64,000 bases of DNA from Oxyruncus cristatus. Lineage: Eukaryota; Chordata; Aves; Passeriformes; Cotingidae. The translations under genes and the position numbers were made by a program. Positions 10,942-20,295 of this stretch are shown one piece after another (position 1 is the stretch's first letter; the number at the start of each line of letters is the position of its first letter). The notes under the pieces were generated by a model. That model searched no databases. It was not told the origin of the DNA and saw only the letters and a list, made by a program, of their open reading frames with translations. The stretch covers positions 630,546 to 694,545 of the forward strand of contig VXAY01004755.1 of the NCBI GenBank assembly GCA_013399855.1, read 5' to 3'.

Positions 10942-13710
10942 CCAACTTCAGAGGGAACAGCACCAGGATCATACCCCAGAGCCTACACTGCTTTTGGTTA
11001 TACCATTACACATCTCACCATAAATCAACCATCACCAAATTTAAAACAACTCTGAGGGCTGAGTGTGGAGCAACACGGCACAAGAGAGTGAGGAAACGCA
11101 GGCCCAGACAACCTGTCGAGGCAACCCCTGCTCTGTGCAAATGCCTGACACGGGACACATGAAAAATCTAGGAAAAATTCCCAGTTTGATCACAGTACTT
11201 GTCACTGGGATGACAGTAATTCTCACCCAGCCTTTATGATGGCACCAGCAACGTAACTTTGCCGTAGGGTGAGAAGGAAACATCTAATTAGGCAGTCTTA
11301 AAAATCTGGTTGTCAGGACTTAAACCATGCTTTACACTGGGCAGACAAAACTGCTCTTTGCAGGAGCTTGAGCAAGACTGGACTAGAGAGGGGCCTGAAA
11401 AAAACAGAAAAAGTGGAAGATATCAAAAGAGAAACAATAGGAAAACTGCTCAGTTAAAACTTAACTTTTTTCCTCACCACTCTCTCTAGGTTTATTCTGA
11501 TTCAATGCTTGAGGAAGCTAAACTTCCATCAGGCTTTGCATCCTACATGCTTAATTCTTCCTTGAGCTTTGTCCCCTGGCAGATGAATGCTTTGGGGGTT
11601 GTAGGCAGTGACCAGGACATCACAACTTGTGTGATAACAAGTACGATGTGAGACCAGAAATGGAGAGGACTTTTCTTCTTCTAAGAGTGCCAGCATTTCA
11701 TTTTCCTCCTGACTCTACTGAAACCTCCACAGGTACAAAAGCAAAGCCCACAGCATAAATCCTCTGCATAAACCTGGGATTATTAAGGATTTTCAGGACA
11801 CAACTGCTTGTAACTGTGTCTCTCCCTATGAAAGGCAGATCCTGGAAGATCCAAGATGAGATAGTCACAAACCTCTAAGTAGTATCTAAGACTACCATAA
11901 AAGTTTATGGGCCACACCCACATGAGCCATAGTTGAGATCTCCATCCAGGCTGGCTCCAGTCATTTAACCTCCTCCTTATCGTCAGATCAGAAGCAAAGG
12001 GCTGAGGCACTAAATGGTGTTCAAACTCTCACCCAGAGCTGGCAGGTTAAATCCTGACTCCACAACATGGCCCATATCTTTAACTAAACTACAGGAGGGA
12101 AAGATAGCAAACCTTGGAGATGTGTTATCCCACAGCATGAATCAGCTGGGTAAATACTTAAGCAGAGTCACAGGCACAGCAAAATTAAAAATAGTAAGAA
12201 AATTTAAAAACAAAATAGCAGAGGTTTATTCAAAATGCTGTCAAAAGGGAAACCCAGTGTCTTGAAGAGGAAGGAAAACTCTTAAAAGACCTGGAGCATC
12301 AACTGCCCTCATAACAAGGCCCAGTTTGATTAAATTAGTTTTCCACTATTTAAGTCACTGCTATTGCACTTCAGCACAGGACTTTAAACTCTTCTGATAC
12401 CTTGGCTAACAAGATCAGGGAGCTAGGATGGACCAGTTATAATTGTCCTGTCTTTATACTCTCTCCCAAAAGATCCATGATTAGATACCAGGCTGGACGG
12501 GCCTCAGGACTAAACCAAGATGGGAAATTCTGATCACCCCAAATCACAGAGGTGCATGAAGAGTAACAGTGAAGATTAGACCCTGGAGCCCTTCTGCTGC
12601 ACTGCCTGACTCTACACTTAAACCACTGAGACTTGGAAACACTTGCAACAGAGGGAGAACAGTTCACACACTCCAGGCATCTCTGTGATTGCCTCAGGCC
12701 ACCCTGTTCCTGACACCAAGCCAGCAAAGCAACAGAGTTCTGGGCAATACCAGTCAGTCCATCCCAGATTGCCCCTTCTGCTCATCAATTTTGACTGCAT
12801 ATCTACATCTAGAACAGTCTACTCCATTGCCAGGTCACGAGCAGGGTGTTAAGGAACACCCCACGGCATTGCTGGAGCACTGGTCAGTGTTGATTGGGTT
12901 CCCTGAAGAAATTCCTCGGGTGTTTCCTGTAAAGGCAGCTGACATTCCCTTGACTCTAAACAAGCAAAGCCCGTCTCCTGGACCAGCTGCGACACACAAA
13001 GTCACATGAAGCCAAAGGTGCTGTTAGCTGAGGACTAAAGTTATACAGCAAATGGCTTATAAAGTTAATCAGGAAGCAGTAGGGTGGCATTTATGCGGTT
13101 GTCATGTGGACTTACTCAGAAAGGTCACTGTCAGTGAGCAATTCGCTAATGGAGCATTCCTAGTTACTGAAGATTGTCAGAACTCAGTATCTCGGATCTA
13201 TTCAGAATTCCTGAGAACATTATTTAGAGTCTACAGAAAAATCAGAAAGTGTATTTAGAAGCACCATTTAGTAAAGCACTTCCTAAGACAAAGGGAAGGG
13301 AGTTGATGTCTGAGTTAAGCACTGCTTTTCCTTTTGAATCATCTGTCATTTCCATCTCTTACAGTATCATCACATAGTCGTACTCCTGGGATGGAGAAAT
13401 GCTCTGGGTAATAAACCTGGATCTACCTCACCCTGACCAGGACCGGAGTCAAACTTTCCCCGGATTTCCAGGGTTTTGGATCATACCCCCATGGCCCTAC
13501 TGTCTGAGCATCTCTCCTCATTTCTGTTAGGAGATTCTTCCTTCATCCTCTTCTAAGAACAACTCCTTTATATCAATCCTCTCAGTAAACTCAACTCTGA
13601 ACATACACCAGTTGACAGTATTAAAAGAAGGTTCTTGAAAATGTAACAAGTGACATCTTTAATTAGCATTAGAAGTTTAAACAGTGTGGTGTTTTAATTG
13701 AAAAGAGATG
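10942..13710. other. unique non-coding DNA
   Basis: About 2.8 kb without a supportable gene or interspersed repeat. The open frames are all shorter than 110 codons and show no known domain. The stretch 13540-13710 contains AT-rich words of homeodomain type (TTTAATTAGCATTAG near 13660) and leads into a short tandem duplication. Confidence 0.6.
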
Positions 13711-13738
13711 ACTCTTTCAAGAAAACTCTTTCAAGAAA
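13711..13738 (+). repeat. 14-bp tandem duplication with TTCnnGAA units
   Basis: The unit ACTCTTTCAAGAAA occurs twice in direct succession (13711-13724 and 13725-13738). Each unit holds TTCAAGAA, the minimal inverted pair recognised by heat-shock factors. The spacing between the two pairs is not the canonical contiguous 5-bp phasing, so binding by HSF is only a possibility. Confidence 0.85.
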
Positions 13739-14266
13739 AGGTTGTCAAAGAAATACAGAATTCAGTCATCTAATGTCCCTCAATCTTTAAATATATTCTG
13801 CCAAGATCAGACAACCCAATTCTGCTTCCAGCTCTGCCCTTAACTCTGCACAACTTGGTATCACAACACATGAAAAAAAACACCCAAACCAAACCAACTT
13901 GAACTATCAAGTTTCCACGTTTCTCATCTCCCCATGGTTACTGTGCTGCAAGATACCTGACTTAGAACCACAATTCTTACAGCTGGATTAGCAAAGACAA
14001 CCTTGGCCCTGTCTTCACCCACCTGGTAACACAGGCTCTGATTTTCAGCAGAGCACTGGTCTGTGGAGCAGGACAGTGAGTTTCTACACAGACCCTTTAA
14101 AGCCAGCACATAGACATAACTCCTGCTCGGAAACCATCACGTGAAATATTCCGGGGAGGACACACAGGCTGTGAGGAGCAAGACTCCAAAACGGGCTCAA
14201 CAACTCTCGCCTTGCTTTGTGTTGTGTTTTGACAGCGAAAATAAAAGCGGGAAACGGGCAAACAAG
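13739..14266. other. unique non-coding DNA
   Basis: Low-complexity A/C words near 13870-13905 and otherwise single-copy sequence. No gene is seen. This stretch leads into the CpG-rich block that begins near 14267. Confidence 0.55.
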
Positions 14267-14640
14267 TGGCGGGGGAAAGTTCAGCTCCCCGCCACACGGG
14301 CGGGAGGGCGACGGCGCGGGCTGGGATCGATGTGCACCTTGGGTGGTGTTTGCTGGGTGCTGTTTACTCATCCCCACGTGGGGGTGAGGAGCCATCTGAC
14401 TGCAGTGAGGGCCCCGTGCCCCAGCAGGGCCACTGAAACACCGGTGCAGCCCCGCCGGCGCCACAGACCTGCAATAACCTGCCGGCTGCCGCGGTGCCCA
14501 TCCCATCCCCTATCGGAGCTCACCCTCCTCCTTAGCGCTGCCTGATAACGCCAGGCCCGGCCGCAATTGCTGCGCCGCGCTGCGGAGGGGCAGGGAGGCG
14601 GATAAGGGATATCTGTCCCTCCTCTCAGCACAGATGTGTA
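14267..14640. promoter_or_regulatory. CpG-rich island, possible promoter or enhancer
   Basis: This block of about 370 bp has roughly 27 CpG dinucleotides counted by eye, against almost none in most neighbouring kilobases, and it is GC-rich throughout. It contains a palindromic CACGTG E-box (14375-14380) and, near its right edge, GGATAAGGGATATC words. Open frames crossing it on both strands (for example 14141-14545 plus and 14368-14631 minus) are typical of GC-rich DNA and match no family. Vertebrate CpG islands mark promoters or orphan regulatory islands. No first exon can be recognised, so the transcription direction is undetermined. Confidence 0.5.
14367..14388. promoter_or_regulatory. 22-bp palindrome centred on a CACGTG E-box
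   Basis: The core CCCCACGTGGGG (14372-14383) is a perfect 12-bp palindrome. The symmetry extends to 22 bp with one mismatched pair (T at 14371 against G at 14384). CACGTG is the site of bHLH-zip factors such as USF, MYC/MAX and MITF/TFE, and extended symmetry favours dimer binding. It lies inside the CpG-rich block, which supports a regulatory role. Occupancy is inferred, not shown. Confidence 0.55.
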
Positions 14641-15927
14641 AAAGTTTGTTCAGGGTTTTATGAGGCACGGAGCAAACCAGCTGCTTTCACTCCGGGCTGA
14701 AGTGTTAACTGCCGGGGCGTTGGGAGGTGGCTCCTGCCAGCCCGCTGTGTCTCCCTGGACGGGTCGACACACAGGCTCCTGTGTCGGGCTCAAACAGGTG
14801 TTGGGAAGGAAACTATTTCATGCTAGAAGGTGGGACAGAGGGAGGGATTTCTCAGAGTTGTAAAGGGCTGGAAAAACTTGCTTTCGTTTCAGGCCTCCAA
14901 ACAGTACATGCCTGGGAAGGGAAACCTTCCCCTGCCAAGTCTCTGGTTCTCCACCTCTGCCTGGCGTTGCAGGCCTGTTTCTGAAACTCCAAGAGCAATT
15001 AATCCAAGTCTACAGCATCTCCTTCCAGGTTGTCAAACTGTGGGAGTGGATTCTGTGATACAGTTGTGAGACCTGTAATGATCAAACTGGGATTTCTGAC
15101 TCGTTTTGTATACAGGCCGCAGAGCAGCTGTCAAGCAGTGAAGTGTAGGAGCCACCCTAACAGCTCAAAACAGCTCTCACCTAAACAGCTGAGAAAGCTG
15201 CAATTTGGAGCACGGGCTCTTAGTAATGGGCTTTTAATAGTGCCTGAATGTATATCCACAGAAGGGTATTTCTCATGTTCACTGGACACTGGGTCCTGTC
15301 ACCCGGGGAAGGCAGGTGTTGCAAACTCGATTAAGAAAAGCCACAGGGAGGATTTTTCACCTCATTTTTGTCTGTACACAAAGCTTATGCAAAGGAAGGG
15401 GCTAATCCTTGGTCTCTGCTGAGCATGGCCACAAAACTGAAGGGCTGGTGCATTTCTGACAGCAAGGCCAGGCACCGGTGGAAGATCTGAGAGGCACCTC
15501 ACCACGGCTACCAAACATGTCAGTCCGTAGGACAGTATAAATGGAGGAATCATGCTGGCTGAAGCAGGTTTCCAGCTGTGCAAACAAACCCCTGGAAGCT
15601 TGTGCTACAAATCCCAAACTAGTTGGAGGAAGACAGCAAAGAACTATTATCCCAGCAATCCATCAGGCCCCAACACGTGACATCCTACTGCTGTGGGACT
15701 GAGCTCCGACATGGGACGGTACACACCAGCATCTCAGGGGCTGGATAAAAGGGCTTTAGGGATCTTGGTTTTCTCCCTCTGATTTAAAGAAGTTTATATC
15801 ACATAAGATACTGCAGCCTTAAATCACAGCCAGCTGGTGAACTTGAGATTATTTTTTGCTAGATCCCAGAATATGACAAATACAAATTTTTCGTGCAGGA
15901 CAAACTGGGTTACAGAAACTGGGGGCT
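14641..15927. other. unique non-coding DNA
   Basis: No gene or repeat is supported. The frames present (up to 130 codons, 15030-15422) have no recognisable product. The sequence is single-copy by eye, apart from a 17-base word at 15128 that recurs at 16633. Confidence 0.55.
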
Positions 15928-16140
15928 GTGGAAAATGCTGAAGAGACAGAGGTTGTAGACGGAGAGGACTGCAGAGGGAGAAAAGGTGAAGAAAAGACGG
16001 AATTTCTTGGCACTCCAAGGGGAGGAGATCAGTTGGAAAGGATGGTGTAAAGGGGACTCTGGAAAGGGTGTGAGAGAAGATGGTAGGTGAGGGGGAGGGA
16101 GAGAAAACCAGAAAAAGTAAGGGAAAAAGAAGAGGAGGAG
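15928..16140 (+). repeat. purine-rich tract
   Basis: About 210 bp in which the plus strand is strongly dominated by A and G, with runs such as GAGGGGGAGGGAGAGAAAA and AGGGAAAAAGAAGAGGAGGAG. The minus strand is correspondingly pyrimidine-rich and yields a long Pro/Ser/Phe-rich open frame (15824-16204, minus), which I take as a by-product of composition. Such tracts can form triplex DNA or serve as nuclease-sensitive spacers. Confidence 0.7.
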
Positions 16141-16815
16141 TAGCACCAGAACTCCCTTGTAATGGGAACACGTAACACCCTGAGACAGGTGCCTCAAACC
16201 TCAAACAAGCACCATGACTGTGAGCCTATGAAAAGTCTGCCCCTACCCTGTCGTAAAAGAGACCAGTTCTAGACCAAGGCTGGAAAATACCACCTCAGGG
16301 CAATAAATCTCCCATTGATAGGGTCTGGCAAACACAGGCCTCGAGAAAGGTTGAAGTCAGCTCTGAAGTCTATAACGACTCACCAAGGATTGAAGGAATT
16401 AGAAGGAAAGGTGACACTCAGTATAACAGCAGCATTAATAAGTAATCGCTGCCTGCAAACATCTGGGCAGTTATAAAACATTGGCAAGACAAACCTTAAT
16501 CTTACAAGTTTGGCTCAGCTACACACAGCAAAACCTTCTTTATCGAGTAACCCTGGGGAAAGTGCTCCAAAGGATCCATGCTGATAGATGATCACAGGTA
16601 CCTGTAACCTCAGCCCACACCTCCATAAAATCCTGTCAAGCAGTGAAGTCAAGACCTTCCCGGGGTCTCCCTCAGAGTCTTTCCGAAGATGTTTGTCGGT
16701 TCTCCCCCGCTCGCACATTGGGCCCCATGTGGGAAAATTATTTCTGGCCAGCTCCTGCCTTTTGCACTGTATTTAAACAAACCAAGGTGCTGGGAAGTAA
16801 CACACAGCATCGGTG
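16141..16815. other. unique non-coding DNA
   Basis: Single-copy sequence with no exon or interspersed repeat recognised. The open frames 16515-16849 overlap one another on both strands and are treated as chance. Confidence 0.55.
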
Positions 16816-17120
16816 TAATCCAAGAAATGAGGGTTTTTTTGGTCATTAGAAATGCAGCTAAAACAAATAATAAATATGGGGCAGTGACATTTATGGTGAA
16901 AGCCGCCAGAGCTTCGGAGAGTTCCCCGCCTGGTGCTGTAAAGGCCTACCCAGCACCAAAGGCATTTAAAGCTAAATTAAAATCCTCATTAGCTGCCCTT
17001 GAGTGTATTTGCATTGACAAGGTCCCTGGTGGATGTGGTTTTATGGGCACGGAGGTAAACCTGTGTGGCACAGCTACAGAGAGAGCTTTCAGCGGCACTG
17101 ATGTAACCCGCATGTGATAC
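16816..17120. promoter_or_regulatory. possible conserved non-coding element with octamer motif
   Basis: This single-copy block has alternating AT-rich and CpG-containing words. It includes a homeodomain-type CTCATTAGCTG near 16985 and the exact POU octamer ATTTGCAT at 17007-17014, followed at once by TGACAAGG. The octamer is next to a SOX-like half site, but the spacing is not the canonical SOX-OCT composite. No stop-free frame matches a known family. The regulatory call is inferred from motif content and style. Confidence 0.3.
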
Positions 17121-18170
17121 GCCAGGGTTGAGAGATTCCATCCCGAGCCAACCTCCTACGAGGGCTCCACACCACAAAATCAAAATAAACAAGCAAAAAA
17201 ATCCCCACACCATTGTCACCACATTATCTGATTGAGAGAGGAAGATGTAGGTTTAAATACAGGCGAGGATGTTTATCCTTATACCGACACAGGAGGACCT
17301 CAAAGTTCATGTTTACGGCGAAGAGCGCCTGGTACATTTTGTCCAGCTCTGACATGACAGGGATACAACCTGTTTGCATGAGGAACAAGTGACCATAGTC
17401 ACCCCCTCAGGGTTTCTCATACCATATGTTTTTAAGATCAGCTGGGTTTTCACTCAAACTTTGTTTGATGCCATCACATGATAGTGATGGGCAAGATAGA
17501 GTCCTTCAAAATACAGACTGGCACTCAAACAGATCCAACCAGCTGTGAGCTGTGATTCAAAGAAAAAGGAAGTTCAAGAAGAGCTCTTGGAGCACACCTT
17601 TCCAACCAAACAACTGTATGTGTGAGTTGGGATGAAAGGAGGGAAACACAGCGAGAGATGTTGCAGGAACTGTGGGAAAACAAGCCCTTTGGGGATCTCT
17701 AGATGTGTGGTTTGATAGAAAACCCCCAGACAGCTGTTTAACTGGGGGTGTGTAATTCCACAGGAGAAAAGCACTGTATCTTGCACATATATCTCCATTA
17801 CCATGGTGAAATAACCCCCTCAACATCCTGGCCATGGAACTCCATGCAGGGGGAATATCCACTTGATGTTGTGCCATTTTGTGCAGTAAAGAGACTGGGT
17901 CAAACTCTGCAAGAGAAGCTGATGTTTAAATACAATTCAGAATAATTACATCTGACTTATCCATGATCCTTCTCCAACTCCTTGGGATACAGGACTCTCT
18001 GCCTTCTGGCTAAATAACCTTTGTACATTTATTTTAACTCCTGCCAGTCTCCATCCAAAAGTAGGATCTTTGCACAGACTAAAGCACCTGTGTGTATGTG
18101 TGCATGTTTTACATACACATTGCTTTATGCTGCCGTAAATGGGCTTGTGGTTTGCAAAGTGGGCTCCATA
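17121..18170. other. unique non-coding DNA
   Basis: No supportable gene. A TG/CA-rich stutter lies at about 18091-18120. The rest is single-copy. Confidence 0.55.
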
Positions 18171-18171
18171 A

Positions 18172-18187
18172 ATCATTAATTAATGAT
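18172..18187. promoter_or_regulatory. perfect 16-bp homeodomain-type palindrome
   Basis: ATCATTAATTAATGAT is identical to its reverse complement. It overlays a central TAATTA core and two flanking ATTAAT/ATGAT half sites, as bound by paired-class and POU homeodomain dimers. It sits in an AT-rich, single-copy stretch (18125-18210). Binding is an inference. Confidence 0.5.
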
Positions 18188-18429
18188 AATACAAACATGA
18201 ATAATGCAGGAGACAGAAGGGCAAGAGTCACCACTGCATCTTCAACACCGCCTGGGATGCTTGGATAAGCAATGTGCCCACAACAGCCTGCCCTGCCAAG
18301 AGCACCATTACACACAGAAATGCTGAAGAATCACAAAGGTTGCCGTGTGTATCACGGGAAATGAAAGGACTTTATCAATAGTATGCTAATGCAGAGGACT
18401 TCAACCCTTTAAATCTTTCTGTCCAGTAC

Positions 18430-19110
18430 ACTGAAACCAAGGTGTTCAGATTTCCCAACTCCTGTTCCCCGCACAGTGGTTCCTTCTGGTTCACGGCGTT
18501 CGGAGATCCTGCTGTTACAAACCCAACTGCAACTCGTGAGCTGTTCGCAAGTTCACAGAGGGAGTTTCCCAGCCTTATCTTTATTAACTGTGAATTTATC
18601 TCCCCTCCCAGATACAATGTTGAGAGAGAAGGTGAGCTGGAGGGGGGTCACTCCTGCTGTACAAGGACCAAACGCCATAAAGGGCCCGGAGTGTGACTGT
18701 GTTCGCTTGTGCCCTTTCAATTGCCCCCGTTAGAGCCCACATTAAACACGTAATCCCTGCGGCCAAAGGTAAGAGGGAGGTTGGCTATGAGCAAGCAGTG
18801 CCTCGATAAGACAACAGCATTTCAAAACACCATAAATTAATTCCCCAGGCTCATTTCCCCAAGAGCAATGGCGATAATAAATCTCATTGTTGGTGTTAAG
18901 GGTGACTGGAGAATCTGCTGCATGTGCCTGCCAACGCGCTACCGGACCGGTGCCGCGGATCTGCAGCTCACCGGCTTCTTCCAGGGAGGGGGAGAACAGG
19001 AGACGTGGAAAAACGTGCTGCTGGGGCAGGTCACTCCTGCCAGGGAGAGAGGATGCAAGAGGAAAAGGAACGTTCCACCAAATGAAACCGAGCTGGGACA
19101 TGTCACACGG
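18430..19110. promoter_or_regulatory. possible conserved non-coding element block
   Basis: Single-copy sequence mixing AT-rich words (ACACCATAAATTAATTCCCC near 18826; GCGATAATAAATCTCATTG near 18869) with a local CpG cluster at 18934-18960. The CpG cluster contains ACCGGACCGGT (18941-18951), an 11-bp palindrome resembling Grainyhead-family sites. No coding frame of known type is seen on either strand. The sequence style is that of a developmental enhancer; cross-species alignment would be needed. Confidence 0.3.
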
Positions 19111-19500
19111 CAGACTGAAGGAGATGCCCTAAGAACAGGGGGTAAGGAGAATATTTGAAGGCTCAGGACGTAAAATTTAAGTTACTGTGGATTAATGAGT
19201 CAAGAGGACCAGGTCAGAAGGTGAATTTAGGGACACAGACTGCCATTGGTCAGTGTCTGGAACTCCCCTTGAGGTTTAACAGAAGACCCTTTGCACACCA
19301 GAGTTACGCGAGGGCCACGCTAACCATTCACTCTGACACACGTCCATGTGCCCACACTGACACTCCCACCCACCACCTCCTTTCCATGAGTGTAAAATAT
19401 CTCCCAAGCCCCCCTTCTTCACTCCTGTCCTTTCAAGATGTGTCTGCTCTCACAGAAAGCCAAGGCGAAGCAAGAATGGATATTACCACTTGAGAATTAC

Positions 19501-19703
19501 TCATAGAATCATGGAATAACCCGGGTTGGAAGGGACCCACAAGGACCATCCAGTCCAGCTCCTGGCCTTGCACAGACACCCCAACAATCCACCCTGTCCC
19601 TGTGAGCATTGTCCGAACACTCCTTGAGCTCTGGCAGCCTTGGGGCTGTGACCAAACCCTGGGGAGCCTGGTCAGTGCCCATCAGTGAATCCCTTTTTCC
19701 CCA
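19501..19703 (-). mobile_element. CR1 LINE 3' fragment, antisense (copy E)
   Basis: On the plus strand the copy opens with the antisense tail TCATAGAATCATGGAATAAC and the antisense 3' end GGGTTGGAAGGGACC. It continues through CCAGTCCAGCTCCTGG, CACCCTGTCCCTGTGAGCATTG and CTGACCAGGCTCC-type boxes (plus strand GGAGCCTGGTCAGTGCCC) to about 19703. Only the 3' UTR is present, so it has no coding capacity. It belongs to a different CR1 subfamily from copies A-C and looks somewhat more diverged in its left part. Confidence 0.92.
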
Positions 19704-20175
19704 CAGTGGTTCCATAAAAACCAAAAGGCTTTGCCCAATAAATACAGTGGGGAGCTCCATAACCCCCCAGTGTGAAAAATGTACACCCATTAAGTTAAAA
19801 GCTAACTCTAATCTCCTTTATAACAGCTAAAATTAAAAACAATTTAGTTATCAAAAGCCAGGACATTGGCAGGATCAGATCAGCCTGTCAACTCCTCCTC
19901 CTGAAGCCTGAAATTCTACTTACTGAACCTCCAGAAATCATATTAAAAGAGTTGGGAAGTGACAAGCCACCCCCATGGCCCAGGACATGCTCAAGCAGAG
20001 CTCTGCTGCTTTCAGACCATGTCAGCAATGACTTTTGATTCTAAAATTCAGGGGCTTTTTTTACTCACATTACTAACATCATCATTAAGGCCTAAACAAC
20101 CCTGTATTTCTGGCATGCATCTGGAGAGTCATCTGTGTGTTCAGTGAATAAATAAAGGAACTCTGAAGGAAAAAC
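19704..20175. other. unique non-coding DNA
   Basis: No gene or further repeat is seen between the CR1 fragment and the AT microsatellite. Confidence 0.55.
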
Positions 20176-20295
20176 AATATATATTCCATTTATATATACA
20201 TATATAACACACACACACATGTAGGGGTATATGTTTCCCTAACCATTATGCATAAATATATATTTATTAGGCATGCTATGGTATATGTATATCAT
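20176..20295. repeat. AT/CA-rich microsatellite region
   Basis: Alternating TA runs (20176-20206), a CA run (20206-20218) and more TATA-rich words up to about 20295. It is simple-sequence DNA, prone to length change and base-unpairing. Confidence 0.85.

Noticed and set aside
15824..16204. Minus-strand Pro/Ser/Phe-rich 126-codon frame
   Set aside because: It is produced by the pyrimidine bias of the opposite strand of the purine tract.
15128..16649. An exact 17-base word (CTGTCAAGCAGTGAAGT) at 15128-15144 and again at 16633-16649
   Set aside because: One exact 17-mer match within 64 kb is expected about 0.1 times by chance, and the flanks do not align, so it is not enough for a dispersed repeat.
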